Shown here: piece after piece, positions 10,347 to 20,232 of the stretch | Numbering within the stretch: the stretch's first letter is position 1 | How the letters are laid out: each line of letters starts with the position of its first letter | Made by a program: the position numbers and the translations under genes | Assembly: GCA_943788495.1 (NCBI GenBank) | Contig: CALSQO010000002.1 | Location: 434,001 to 498,000, forward strand | Direction: 5' to 3' | Origin: UA16 sp905478895 | Lineage (GTDB): Bacteria > Bacteroidota > Bacteroidia > Flavobacteriales_D > Sanyastnellaceae | DNA: 64,000 nt | Notes under the pieces: generated by a model | The model's database searches: none | Told to the model about the DNA's origin: nothing | Seen by the model: the letters and a program-made list of their open reading frames with translations, nothing else

Positions 10347-11608
10347 ATGTTTGAAGTGAATAACCCAGAGCTGACCAGTTGGGTCCGCGTTCCTGCCGAT
10401 TCGGACTTCCCGATTCAAAACTTGCCGTTTGGCATCTTTTCCACTGCTGACCGCAGCGCCCGCCCCGGCGTGGCCATCGGTGAGCACATTTTGGATTTGG
10501 CTGATGTGGCGGCAATGGGCTTGCTCGATGACCTCGGCTGCGATCGCGAAGATTTTGAAGCGTCAACGCTCAACGCTTTCATTGGCCGCGGCAAACAAGC
10601 CACCCGTGCGGTGCGCAATCGATTGGGGGAATTGCTGCAGTCAGGCGCCACGGAATTGAGCAGCTCACGCCTCTCGCGTGTTGGTGAGCCCAATCCGAAG
10701 CGACCATGCACTTGCCGGTTCAAGTGGGCGACTACACCGATTTTTATTCGAGTGAAGACCACGCCCGCAATGTGGGAAGATGTTCCGGGATCCTGAAAAT
10801 GCCTTGCTGCCCAATTGGAAGCACATGCCGGTCGGATACCACGGCCGCGCTTCGAGCATCGTGGTGAGCGGCACGCCGATCCGTCGTCCGCACGGTCAGA
10901 CGCGCCCCGATGATGCAGCGCCGCCGGTGTTTGGTCCCTCGCGTTTGGTGGATTTCGAATTGGAAATGGCGTTCGTGACCCACGGTGGAAAGCCGCTTGG
11001 GCGAACGCATCACGACAGAAGAGGCCGATGACTTCATCTTTGGCTTGGCGCTCTTCAACGATTGGTCTGCGCGCGACATCCAAAAATGGGAATACGTGCC
11101 GCTCGGGCCGTTCCTGGGCAAGAATTTTGGTTCGAGTGTGAGTCCGTGGATTGTAACGCTGGATGCGTTGGAAGGCTACCGCGTCCCAGGTCCTGTCCAG
11201 GATCCAGCTGTGCTGCCTTATTTGGAATACGAAGGCCAAAGCCATTACGATGTGGCCCTCGAGGTGGAAATCATTCCGGAAAACGGCCAAGGCCTCACGG
11301 TTTGCCGTTCCAACTTCAAGCACATGTATTGGAACATGCGCCAGCAACTGGCGCACCACACGGTCAACGGTTGCAACATCAATGCCGGGGACATGATGGC
11401 TTCGGGCACCATCAGCGGACCTGAGAAGGGTTCATTCGGCTCCATGCTGGAAATCAGCTGGCGCGGAACTCAGCCGGTGCAAATGCCCGATGGCAGCGAG
11501 CGCAAATTCATCCTCAACGGTGACACGGTGCGCATGACGGGCTTTGCCTCAAAACCGGGTGCTCCCCGCATTGGGTTTGGCGCGGTGGATGGGAAGGTGG
11601 TGGGGTAA
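10347..11608 (+). CDS. fahA: Fumarylacetoacetase, frameshifted
   Basis: Last step of tyrosine/homogentisate breakdown: hydrolysis of fumarylacetoacetate to fumarate and acetoacetate. The N-terminal domain opens with LPFGIFSTADRSARPGVAIGE. The segment PQSEATMHLPVQVGDYTDF with its metal-binding Asp lies at 10690-10745, in a different frame from what precedes it. Then come FRDPENALLPNWK, PVGYHGRASSIVVSGTPI, FNDWSARDIQKWEYVPLGPF and NGCNINAGDMMASGTISGP. Indels near 10690, 10782 and 10992 split the gene. The summed length (1262 bp) matches a normal enzyme of about 420 residues. No other homogentisate-pathway gene is nearby. It ends 10 bp from the converging purA. Confidence 0.85.
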
Positions 11609-11617
11609 CCCGTCGTT

Positions 11618-12886
11618 TCAGCGCTCAATCGTCTGCGCCCGATCCGGGCCGACTGATACGATTGAAATCGGAGTCGCCATTTCCTTTTCGACCATGGCGA
11701 TGTAGTTGGTCAAGGATTCAGGCAGCGCCGCTTCCGTAGTGGCACCGGTCAAATCTTCCTGCCAACCCCCGTGATTTTTGTAATCCGGTGTGACCTCGTC
11801 CGGTTCGATGCCGTAGGGCAAGTTGTGCGTCGTGGCTCCTTCGTATTGGTAGCTGTGGCATACGGGGATTTCATCAAAACCGCTCAATACATCGGCTTTC
11901 ATCATGGCGAGTTGGGTCACCCCATTGACGCGGCACGCGTAGCGCAATTGCACCAAATCCAGCCAGCCGCAACGCCGCGGGCGTCCGGTGGTGGCGCCAA
12001 ATTCGCCTCCAGCTTGTCGCAACGCTTCACCCGTAGCGTCGAGCAATTCCGTAGGGAACGGTCCACTGCCGACGCGGGTGCAGTAGGCTTTGAAGATGCC
12101 GATGACTTCGCCAATGCGACCCGGTCCCACCCCCAATCCGTTGCACGCACCGGCGGCGATGGTGTTGGAAGAGGTGACGAAAGGATATGTACCAAAATCA
12201 ATGTCCAACATGGTGCCTTGTGCACCTTCCGCTAAAACCCGCTTGCCGGCGTCGAGCGCCTCGTTGAGGTAATGCTCGGTGTCGATGAGTTGAAGTTGGC
12301 CGAGTTCCATGGCCGCTTCCATCCATTCGGTTTCAACACTCTCGAGGTCGAATTCAAAGTCCGGAAATTGTTGGAGCAATCCAAGGTGCTTTTTGCGCAG
12401 CGCTTGGTAACGCTCGTTGAACTTCCCGCTGGTTAGATCTCCAACACGCAATCCATTGCGCCCCGTTTTGTCCATGTAGGTCGGTCCAATCCCCTTGAGC
12501 GTAGAACCGATTTTGGCCTTGCCTTTGGCCTGTTCAGAAGCTGCGTCGAGCAAACGGTGGGTGGGGGTGATGAGGTGCGCACGTCGACTGATCAGGAGAT
12601 CCGGCCGGGGGTCCACGCCCGCTTCGAGCAACTGGGTGATTTCCCGCTTGAAAATGACCGGATCAATGACCACGCCATTGCCCACCACATTTTTGGTTCC
12701 GGGGCGAAATACGCCACTCGGAATGGTGTGAAGCACGTGCTTTTTTCCATCAAAAATCAGGGTGTGGCCGGCATTGGGCCCGCCTTGAAAACGCGCGATA
12801 ATATCATATTTCGGGGTGAGGACATCGACAATTTTGCCTTTGCCTTCGTCTCCCCATTGCAAGCCCAAGAGCACGTCAACTTTCAT
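11618..12886 (-). CDS. purA: Adenylosuccinate synthetase
   Basis: GTP-dependent conversion of IMP and aspartate to adenylosuccinate, the committed step to AMP. The 422-residue frame is complete. It begins MKVDVLLGLQWGDEGKGK with the GDEGKGK phosphate loop, followed by GGPNAGHTLIF, the IMP-site block GPTYMDKTGRNGLRVGDL, EGAQGTMLDIDFGTYPFVTS and the C-terminal GRPRRCGWLDLV. The Fur-family gene lies 108 bp upstream on the same strand. With guaB at 46.4 kb, the window holds both branch points from IMP. Confidence 0.97.
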   Translation of the reverse strand: MKVDVLLGLQWGDEGKGKIVDVLTPKYDIIARFQGGPNAGHTLIFDGKKHVLHTIPSGVFRPGTKNVVGNGVVIDPVIFKREITQLLEAGVDPRPDLLISRRAHLITPTHRLLDAASEQAKGKAKIGSTLKGIGPTYMDKTGRNGLRVGDLTSGKFNERYQALRKKHLGLLQQFPDFEFDLESVETEWMEAAMELGQLQLIDTEHYLNEALDAGKRVLAEGAQGTMLDIDFGTYPFVTSSNTIAAGACNGLGVGPGRIGEVIGIFKAYCTRVGSGPFPTELLDATGEALRQAGGEFGATTGRPRRCGWLDLVQLRYACRVNGVTQLAMMKADVLSGFDEIPVCHSYQYEGATTHNLPYGIEPDEVTPDYKNHGGWQEDLTGATTEAALPESLTNYIAMVEKEMATPISIVSVGPDRAQTIER

Positions 12887-12994
12887 GCGTTCTGAATCAG
12901 TTCTAAAGGTGCAAAAATGCTATAAAGCATTGGAGAATCCCAAAGGAAAAATGCGATGTTATGAACCGAGACAGATGCTCTTGTGGGCATCCAA

Positions 12995-13506
12995 TCAGGA
13001 AGGGCCTTGTGGTGTCCGCTTCCGCGCGTAAATGTTCAAATTGTGATGCAACACCTCGATGTCAAATAGCTCCTCCAATGTGGCCTTGATCTGCTGGATG
13101 CGCGGGTCACAGAACTCGAGCACTTCGCCGGTATCGGCGAGGATCACATGATCATGTTGCTTGATGCGGTAACACTTTTCGTATTGCGCTAACCTTGTCG
13201 CCAAACTGATGCTTGCGCACCAAATTGCAATCGATGAGCAAGTCCACGGTGTTGTAAAGAGTAGCGCGACTGACGCTATGCCCTTGCGCGGTCATGTGTG
13301 CGAGCAACGCATCGATGTCGAAAGTGTCCCTCGTACGCGTAGATTTCACTGAGAATGGCAAAGCGCTCAGGGGTCTTGCGGTGACCGTTTTGCTCGAGGT
13401 AGGCTTCGAATAAGTCCCGGACCTGCTGGTCGATTGGATTCGTAGCAGCCGCTTTGAGTGCGTTGCTGCTCTGTTTTCCTGCTGCGGGGGTATCGGACTT
13501 GCTCAT
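12995..13506 (-). CDS. Fur-family metal-responsive repressor, frameshifted
   Basis: A winged-helix regulator of about 169 residues after two extra bases are removed (near 13320 and 13198). The helix-turn-helix region reads GHRKTPERFAILSEIYAYEG, then FDIDALLAHMTAQG and the recognition helix VSRATLYNTVDLLIDCNLV. The dimerisation part has HDHVILADTGEVLEFCDPRI in place of the classical HHHH...CxxC, so the structural zinc CxxC is absent, as in many Bacteroidetes Fur proteins. Which metal or peroxide signal it senses cannot be told. It starts 8 bp after the cysC stop and precedes purA; I know Fur-purA adjacency from other Bacteroidetes, so the link to the sulfate genes may be chance. Confidence 0.82.
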
Positions 13507-13514
13507 GGTATGGG

Positions 13515-14003
13515 CTAAGATACTCCGTGTGCTGAAGATTCGGAATTATGCAGGCAATTGCTGAGCAGGGATGCCAAACTGGATTCGACAGAGGAGCCCG
13601 TCGTGTCGATGTCAATGAAGCGTTCCAGCGGGGCTTCGTAGTCGCTCGCATGCTTGGCTTCCCGTCCGCGTGCTTCGGTGGTGTGGACGTAAATCTCCGT
13701 CAAACCCGTCGCGGCTTTGAATTCCTCGCGCAAGTCCCGGTATGGCGCTACCAACGAAACCACCACGACACGATCTCTGATTGTGGAGGTAATGCGCAAT
13801 GGTTTGAGCGCGGCGAATATTCGCTTCCCTTCCAGCACGGCTGTAATCGGCATTGGATGTCAGCGCCCGTCAGGTCGTCGCCATCGACGTGAAACGGCTC
13901 GATGCCTTGATCGTTTCAAGTGCGCAATGAGCGCCTTCGCCAGGGTTGTTTTTCCGTGGCCGGGTTGGCCGGTGAACCAGTAGATCATGATCGCTAATTT
14001 CAT
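13515..14003 (-). CDS. cysC: Adenylylsulfate kinase, frameshifted
   Basis: Phosphorylates APS to PAPS, the sulfate donor. The start MKLAIMIYWFTGQPGHGKTT contains a P-loop (GQPGHGKTT). FHVDGDDL (Asp-Gly-Asp motif), NADYSRAGREANIRRAQ and VVVVSLVAPYRDLREEFK are all recognisable but lie in different frames, implying at least three indels between about 13920 and 13770. The C-terminal part (ATGLTEIYVHTTEARGRE, YEAPLERFIDIDTT) is continuous to the stop at 13515. The ATG at 14003 overlaps the sulfotransferase stop (ATGA), which decides the start and shows coupling to it. The standard length is about 160-190 residues, which fits. Confidence 0.82.
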
Positions 14004-14854
14004 TGGTTTTTGGTATCGCTGAAAAATTCCTGAAGGTCAGCGTATAACGCAGCCGAAAACCATGTTTTTTTTTGAATTCTCAGGAATCCTACTTGAACAA
14101 ATACTTTGCGAAGAAAAGGCATGAGATACATGAGAGATGCGTAGTTGAGATACCTGCTTTTCTCGGATAATAATAGCGCTAGATTCGATGGAATCAGGTT
14201 GTTTTCTGAGATGTGTTCTTTTTTGAATTTGATTTCAGTTGCTCCAGTCAATTTCAGGAACTCCTGGAGTCTCGCCAAAACTTTGGAGCTGTCAGGGCCT
14301 ATTATTTCCTCGAAATCCAAAATCAAAATTGACTCTGGAAACAACTCTCGATAAGGTTGTAGTTGGAAATCATATCTTGAGTTTTGTACAATTGGATTTG
14401 AAGCAAAATCTCCAAAGCGATAATAGGCGAATGAAGATTGGTTTTGGCGTTTCCAACGCCGTGAACGTCGATGTTTGAACCAATGTATTCTTGTGTCATG
14501 AGATTTTTCACCCTCTTCAAAATACATTTTTAATTCTGACAATGATCGAGCAATAGGGTCTCGGCGAATAAAAATGATTTTGGCTTCTGGGTTATAATTG
14601 AAAATTCTTTGAGCGACCCCAGGAAATGTATCACGCTTGCCATAATTTGGAGCAACTTCTCCCCAAATCGGACATGTGGAGTCGAAATTTTTATGGTATT
14701 CAGCAAGCGTAGTGGTTGCGAATTTAGTTGGAGTAAAAAAATCAGTTTCTTTTACGCGAGCCGTGGAGATTTCTTGGATTTCGTTCAAAGTTTTTGCAAG
14801 CGAAGTAGTGCCTGCTTTCATTGCCCCTACAATGAAGAAATCAACTTTTTTCAT
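14000..14854 (-). CDS. PAPS-dependent sulfotransferase
   Basis: A complete 284-residue sulfotransferase. The 5'-phosphosulfate loop is at the N-terminus (VGAMKAGTTSL, residues 9-19), and the 3'-phosphate binding motif follows as IIFIRRDPIARSLSE (about residues 93-107). The YRELFPESILILDFEEI segment is typical of bacterial and heparan-type sulfotransferases. It sits between cysN and cysC, and its stop overlaps the cysC start, so the enzyme that uses PAPS is co-transcribed with those that make it. The gene is more AT-rich than its neighbours, suggesting separate acquisition. The acceptor is inferred to be the nearby surface polysaccharide; a lipid or small-molecule acceptor is possible. Confidence 0.88.
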   Translation of the reverse strand: MKKVDFFIVGAMKAGTTSLAKTLNEIQEISTARVKETDFFTPTKFATTTLAEYHKNFDSTCPIWGEVAPNYGKRDTFPGVAQRIFNYNPEAKIIFIRRDPIARSLSELKMYFEEGEKSHDTRIHWFKHRRSRRWKRQNQSSFAYYRFGDFASNPIVQNSRYDFQLQPYRELFPESILILDFEEIIGPDSSKVLARLQEFLKLTGATEIKFKKEHISENNLIPSNLALLLSEKSRYLNYASLMYLMPFLRKVFVQVGFLRIQKKTWFSAALYADLQEFFSDTKNQ

Positions 14855-14859
14855 AGGTG

Positions 14860-16128
14860 TTAACTGATGAATCCCGCAGCCACCGTGAGGTTGCTGTTGG
14901 GGTCGATGAGGACAAAAGATCCGGTGGTGCGGTTGCGCCGATAATCATCCACGAGGAGCGCGGAAGCGGTGCGCAACTTGATGCGTGCAATGTCGTTCAT
15001 CCCAATGTTTGTGTCGCTCTCGTCACGGTGCAACGTGTTGATGTCCAATTTGTACATCACCTCTCGGATCATTGATTTGACTTCGGAAGTGCCGTGACGG
15101 ACGATGTAGCGGGCGGCTGGATTGAGCGGCTGTTCGCCCATCCAGCAAATCTGCGCGTCGAGTTCTTGAACGCTCTCCGGCTGGTTGTTTTCACGCGCGA
15201 TCATATCCCCACGCGACAAATCAATGTCATCCGTCAATGTCATCGTGACACTTTGGGGAGGATAGGCCATGTCAATGGATCGCTCGCCCACAAAGATTTC
15301 AGAAATCTGCGATTTCATTCCGCTCGGAAGTGCAACGATTTCGTCGCCCACCTTGAAAACCCCGGAAGCAATGCGCCCGGCATAACCTCGGAAATCCCGC
15401 GACGCATCCAGTTGGGGTCGGATGACGTATTGAACGGGGAACCGGCAATCCTGCAAGTTGCGGTCGCTGCCCACATGCACTTCTTCGAGGTGCTGGAGCA
15501 AGGTACTTCCATTGTACCAGGGCATGTTCGTCGAGGCATCGACCACGTTATCGCCCAGCAGATGCGCTGATGGGAATGAACTTGATGTCCGGCACATCGA
15601 GTCGGGAAGAGAAATTTCGAAATGCCTGCGTAATCTCAACGTACCGATCTTCTGAGAAATCGGCCAAATCCATCTTGTTCACGCACACCACGAGGTGCTT
15701 GATCCCAACAATGAAGCAATGAAGCTGTGACGGTGCGTTTGTTCCATCATGCCGTGCCGTGCGTCGATCAGGATGATCGCGAGGTCGGCGGTGGACGCAC
15801 CTGTGACCATGTTGCGCGTGTATTGCACATGGCCCGGTGTGTCGGCGATGATGAACTTGCGTTTGGGTGTGGCAAAATACCGATACGCCACATCAATGGT
15901 GATGCCCTGCTCGCGTTCAGCACGCAGGCCATCTGTCAGCAAACTTAGGTCAGCCGTTTCAAGGCCCTTCTTTTTGCTCGACGTTTCAACGGCTTGCAGC
16001 TGATCTTCAAAAATGCTCTTGCTGTCATACAGCAACCGCCCAATGAGCGTGCTTTTGCCGTCGTCTACGCTGCCAGCGGTGGTGAAACGCAGCAGGGAAT
16101 TTTGGTTGGAGGCTTTCAATGTGCTCAT
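14860..16128 (-). CDS. cysN: Sulfate adenylyltransferase large subunit, frameshifted
   Basis: The GTPase subunit of ATP sulfurylase, which drives APS synthesis by CysD. EF-Tu-like motifs are clear: AGSVDDGKSTLIGRLL (G1), EQGITIDVAYRYF (G2), ADTPGHVQYTRNM (G3), and VNKMDLADFS (G4), which is readable only after restoring one base near 15708. A second one-base shift near 15565 interrupts PISALLGDNVVDAS. The two indels cancel, giving 422 residues, the normal length. The C-terminal beta-barrel domains are continuous (GYAGRIASGVFKVGDEI, LSRGDMIARENNQP). There is no fused APS-kinase domain; cysC is separate. The start overlaps the cysD stop by one base (TGATG). Confidence 0.93.
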
Positions 16129-17036
16129 CAGAAATACCCTTCTTTTTTGCGGTCCTCCATGGAAGTTTCGCTTCGTTTGTCATCGACCCTTCCGCCTCTT
16201 TCAGTGACGCGTGTGGCGGCCACTTCGGCGGTGATTTTCTCCAATGTATCGGCATCGCTTTCAATCGCTCCGGTGATGGTTAAGTCACCCAGCGTTCGGA
16301 ATCGAATCTGCATCTTCTCGGGTTTTTCGCCGTCCCGCTCAGGAAGATGCTCACTGTGGGCGAGAATGACACCGTCCCGGACAACGCACATGCGTTCGTG
16401 CGCATAGTACAAGCTGGGGAGTGCGATTTGCTCGCGCGTGATGTAATTCCAAATGTCAAGTTCGGTCCAATTGTTCAGTGGAAACACCCGGAAGTTCTCC
16501 CCGGGCATGTGCTTGCCATTGAATAGGTTCCAGAGCTCAGGCCGTTGGTTTTTGGGATCCCACTGGCCGAAATCATCGCGGTGACTGAAAAACCGTTCCT
16601 TCGCACGTGCCTTCTCTTCATCGCGCCGCGCACCGCCAATGCAGGCATCGTACTTGCCGTTTTCGATGGTCTCCAGCAGCGTCGCGATTTGCAGGCGGTT
16701 GCGGCTCGCTTGCGCCCCGGTCTCTTCCCGCACGCGTCCGCCATCGATGGTGTCTTGCACACTGCCGACCACGAGTTGCACACCCAGTCGTTCCGCCAAT
16801 GCATCCCGAAACTCAATCGTTTCTGGAAAATTGTGGCCGGTGTCGATGTGCACCAAAGGCATGGGGATGCGAGCCGGAGCGAAGGCTTTCGCCGCCAAAT
16901 GCGTCACCACAATGCTGTCTTTTCCTCCGCTGAATAAAATCGCCGGCCGCTCGAATTGCGCCGCCACTTCGCGCAACACGAACATGGATTCCGCCTCTAG
17001 CTCATCCAAATGGTCCAATTGATAATCGTTTGTCAT
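16128..17036 (-). CDS. cysD: Sulfate adenylyltransferase small subunit
   Basis: The catalytic subunit of ATP sulfurylase (ATP + sulfate to APS). The 302-residue frame is complete and family length. The PP-loop SGGKDS is at residues 36-41, followed by PLVHIDTGHNFPET, RDALAERLGVQL, the Arg-rich block CIGGARRDEEKARAKER, GENFRVFPLNNWTELD, and the typical C-terminal RFRTLGDLTITGAIES ending in RKKEGYF. It lies 18 bp after the DUF2061 gene and overlaps cysN. No cysH, cysI or cysJ is visible in the window, so the output may be PAPS for sulfation rather than cysteine synthesis. Confidence 0.97.
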   Translation of the reverse strand: MTNDYQLDHLDELEAESMFVLREVAAQFERPAILFSGGKDSIVVTHLAAKAFAPARIPMPLVHIDTGHNFPETIEFRDALAERLGVQLVVGSVQDTIDGGRVREETGAQASRNRLQIATLLETIENGKYDACIGGARRDEEKARAKERFFSHRDDFGQWDPKNQRPELWNLFNGKHMPGENFRVFPLNNWTELDIWNYITREQIALPSLYYAHERMCVVRDGVILAHSEHLPERDGEKPEKMQIRFRTLGDLTITGAIESDADTLEKITAEVAATRVTERGGRVDDKRSETSMEDRKKEGYF

Positions 17037-17054
17037 GTCAACACAAAGTTCGGG

Positions 17055-17288
17055 CTATTTCACCTCTCGTCCCAACTTTCCGTAGCGATACCACGCGCGT
17101 TCGTGGAAATAATACAGACCCATTTTGAGGATGCTTTCTGCGATGGCCACACTCGTCGCCTTTTGCACCGCTTCGGCATCGTCCTGGAAGAAGAACAACG
17201 CAAGCGAGAAGGTCGTAGCGGAGGCAATCAATCGCCAGGTAACGGCTTTGGCCAGATGTCGGATGCGGGATTTTTTAGGATTGGTCAT
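17055..17288 (-). CDS. DUF2061 small membrane protein
   Basis: A 77-residue protein with the DUF2061 pattern: a basic N-terminus (KKSRIRHLAKAVTWRLIAS), a hydrophobic segment (ATTFSLALFFF), then IAESILKMGLYYFHERAW. The family often occurs beside cysD/cysN in Bacteroidota and Proteobacteria and is thought to be membrane embedded, but its role is unknown. It is the first gene of the sulfate-activation cluster here, 18 bp before cysD, and is divergent from the acyltransferase gene. Confidence 0.85.
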   Translation of the reverse strand: MTNPKKSRIRHLAKAVTWRLIASATTFSLALFFFQDDAEAVQKATSVAIAESILKMGLYYFHERAWYRYGKLGREVK

Positions 17289-17313
17289 GGGCGAATTTTA
17301 TACCTTTAAACTT

Positions 17314-18297
17314 ATGAATAATATTCGGGTGGTAGTTGCATTGCGGGGTGTTGCGGCGTTAACCGTGGCGTTATTCCATATCGTTTGTGCGCCAATGGGT
17401 TTCATGGAAGATCTTGCAATCAGATCGTTATTTTTGAAAGGGGCAAGTGGTGTGCAGATGTTTTTTATTATCTCCGGACTCGTGATTCCCCTCTCGCTCA
17501 TTCGAACGAATTTTCAGATCAACCGCCTCGGAAGGTTCATGCTTAAACGAACGATCCGGATTGAACCTACCTATTTGGCAATGATTGCGCTTAGTATGGG
17601 TTTCATTGCTCTTCGAGAGTTTTTACTGCAGGATGGGGGGATTGCCTTTCCTTCTGCTCGTGATTTTTTTTTGAATGTAACATATCTCGTTCCTTTCTTC
17701 GATGCTGAATGGATCAATCCTGTTTTTTGGACTTTAGGAGTGGAGCTGCAATATTACCTACTCATAGCCCTTGTTTGGCCACTGGCGAGGAAGTTGAGTC
17801 ATCCCATTTGGTTGCTTTTGCTGCCGTTATTGGGCCTGCTGGGAAGAGAATATACAACCAATGAGTTCATCACGCATTGGGTGCAATTTTTCAACATCGG
17901 AATTGTCTTAGCACTCTACCTCACCCACCGAATCAATCGAAAAGTCTTCTTGGTAGTAGAGGTTCTCTGTTTGGGGTGTATTTTCTATGGTTGGGATTTG
18001 TTTTACGCTTCACTGGCGACAGCCACATTAGCCGTGATTTACATCTTTCCGCAAAAAACAGGAGGGCGCGTATTTCAGTTCATTGGAGAACAATCTTACT
18101 CGCTTTATTTGATTCATGGTTTAACCGGTTGCACGACGGTGAACTTGGCGATGCGTTTCATTCCCATGGACCATGGCTGGCAAAAGATTGTAGTGGTGCT
18201 TTTGGCTGTGGTTGTTTCACTAATTTCGGCTCAATTGTTGTTTTTACTCGTGGAGCGACCGACAATGAAGAGGTCGAAACGCATTAATTTGAACTGA
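17314..18297 (+). CDS. Acyltransferase family 3 membrane protein (OafA-like)
   Basis: A 327-residue polytopic acyltransferase that typically O-acetylates surface sugars with acetyl-CoA. The N-terminus NNIRVVVALRGVAALTVALF contains the family Arg-Gly and His (LFHIV). Then come GVQMFFIISGLVIPLS and RLGRFMLKRTIRIEPTYL, the (R/K)-x10-(F/Y)-x-R-type block. About nine more hydrophobic segments follow, ending with GEQSYSLYLIHG. An in-frame ATG at 17287 would add nine residues. I chose 17314 because the open frame upstream runs into the DUF2061 gene on the other strand. Its placement beside the sulfation genes and glycosyltransferases suggests it decorates the same polysaccharide. Confidence 0.88.
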   Translation: MNNIRVVVALRGVAALTVALFHIVCAPMGFMEDLAIRSLFLKGASGVQMFFIISGLVIPLSLIRTNFQINRLGRFMLKRTIRIEPTYLAMIALSMGFIALREFLLQDGGIAFPSARDFFLNVTYLVPFFDAEWINPVFWTLGVELQYYLLIALVWPLARKLSHPIWLLLLPLLGLLGREYTTNEFITHWVQFFNIGIVLALYLTHRINRKVFLVVEVLCLGCIFYGWDLFYASLATATLAVIYIFPQKTGGRVFQFIGEQSYSLYLIHGLTGCTTVNLAMRFIPMDHGWQKIVVVLLAVVVSLISAQLLFLLVERPTMKRSKRINLN

Positions 18298-19304
18298 GTA
18301 TTTTTACCTGAGTGTACAACTCCCAATGCATATTGGCCGCATTAATCGGTTTAAAGCGGAGTTGGTTTTTCAATCCGATAGCCCCAAGTGCTTTTCTTTC
18401 ATCTGGATTATTCAAGACCTTCAGAATGCCAATTCGAATGTTGCTTACATCGAATGGATCGCACAACTCGGCTCCATCCCCTGCCACTTCATTCATAGGA
18501 GCGATGTGGCTTGTGATCACCGGAAGCCCCACCATCTGCGCTTCCAAAATGGGCATGCCAAACCCTTCAAGGGTGGAGGCGAAAAGCAAAAAATCGCTGG
18601 TCGCATACGCGTCTTGCATTTCTAGCATCGGTCAGCTTGGATTGCGTGGAGTATTCAACTCCCAATTGCTTCAACATGCGATGATCTGCGTCCGAGGGCT
18701 CTCCAATGATGCGAAGATGAACATCCAGACCTTGCAGCGCTTCGGCATGACGGCGCAAGTTTTTGTTCTCGGCGACTCCAATGTGCAAGGCGATGGGTTT
18801 GGGGTTGTGCGGTTCAGTATTCCGTGGTTTGAAATGCTGCGGTACGACGGTGGGAATGACCGTGATTTTCTGAGGGTCGAACCACGAAGCCTCTTTCAAA
18901 ACGTCCTCTTTGGTCGCTTCCGAAACGGTGACCAGCTGATCAACACATCGGAGGGGCCATGTGATCCAAATCTTCTTCATCAGCCAGCGTTTCCATCCGG
19001 TATGATCATGAATGAATCCAATGTCATGAATGGTGAGAACGATTTGGGGACGGTTTCGCCGCCATTTGGGCCATGCGAGTGCGGCGAAATGGATATCGCC
19101 CGTGATGTGCAGGATGTCCGTTTCGAGCGCGCGGGTTTGCCGGATGATGTTCCATCGGTTCAACCAGCCTTCGCTGAAGTGCGTTGCTTCAATCCAACTG
19201 GCTTTGGATCTCTTCGGCCAGACATTGGCCACCTCCTGAAACGACTGCTCGATGCTGAAGTTGCCGAGGGCGCGTTTTTTGCGAAATAGCCAGGTGATGT
19301 GCAT
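18284..19304 (-). CDS. Glycosyltransferase family 4 protein, one frameshift
   Basis: A GT-B glycosyltransferase of about 339 residues. The N-terminal domain has DILHITGDIHFAALAWPKW and VLTIHDIGFIHD; the C-terminal domain has QLVTVSEATKEDV, PIALHIGVAENKNL and, after a shift near 18625, the donor-site block STLEGFGMPILEAQMVGLPV with TSHIAPMNEVAGDGAEL. A single indel restores continuity (SKLTDAEMQDAYATSDFLL). A start at 19304 (MHITWLFRKKR) is preferred over the longer 19367 frame because the added 21 residues have no family counterpart. The last codons overlap the converging acyltransferase gene by 14 bp. Confidence 0.8.
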
Positions 19305-19447
19305 GCGAGTAAAACTAATGCTCCAAACGGTTGTGGCTTGTGTTTGAAAGGGCTTTTTCGCTAACACTCGAATAGTGGTTAAAAACCGTTTTTACCGATT
19401 CTTGAAGTTGTATTTGCTCTAATTTTAGACATCGCAGATGAATACAG

Positions 19448-20220
19448 ATGAATATTAAGAATTACGCATTCTGCTCGGTTTTTTTACTGGTTGGTGTCGG
19501 TGTTTTCTTGAATGCCTTCCGGATTCATTCCACCCATCGAATCGAGGATGAGCTGGTGGACTTTATCATCGCTCAAGCGCAATTGAATGGGATGCCATGA
19601 AGGATGCGGAGGAATTGACACGGGCTATTAGTTTGTTTACCGAACCGCGTAGGGCTTTTTCTGACAGCACAGGGTTTGACACGAAATTTCAACAAACCAT
19701 CGCACGGTCTCCAATCATTACGTTCATCGCCTACGGCGGTGGCGCTTGCGGCTTTTCATCAGAAGTTGGGGCGCGTGTTTTTGAAAAGTCTGGCTATGAG
19801 ACCCGTTTCGTGCAAGTTCAAAATCAAAGAGGGCAAACGCATCATGTCGTTTTTGATGTGCGGAAGGGTGATTTCGGGCCATGTGTTGTCGATCCGATTT
19901 TTGGGCACATTTTTTTGGATGAGCATGGCCATGGATTATCGGCGGAAGAGCTGAAAAGGAATTGGCCCGAAGTACAACCTTCTTTACCAGACGGAAATCG
20001 ACTGAGCGAATATTCGTACGAATACGGTGTGCAATTCACAAATTGGAGCCGATTTGGATCGCTTGAAGCGCCAATAAAAGCTCGTGCTGAGCTTGTTTGT
20101 TGCGGATTTGGAATCCTTCTCACTGAGAAGTTGGTACAATCGTTTCATGCGGGTTTTCCCAGGTTTGTCCTTCACGTTATCGTTGGCGCTTATTTGGCTG
20201 GGTTCGAAAACGTGGACTAA
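19448..20220 (+). CDS. Transglutaminase-like (papain-fold) protein with N-terminal anchor, one frameshift
   Basis: The gene starts MNIKNYAFCSVFLLVGVGVF with a signal anchor, continues HRIEDELVDFIIAQAQLN, and is then shifted by one missing base near 19590 into MKDAEELTRAISLF. The core carries a credible Cys-His-Asp triad of transglutaminase-like enzymes: GGGACGFSSEVGARVF (Cys), GQTHHVVFDV (His) and CVVDPIFGHIF (Asp). The repaired length is about 257 residues. It is 12 bp from the polymerase-like gene on the same strand and is probably co-expressed. Members of this superfamily act as cysteine proteases, amidases or cross-linkers; the substrate here is unknown. Assignment rests on the spacing and context of the triad. 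Confidence 0.6.
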
Positions 20221-20232
20221 GACGCGTAAAGC

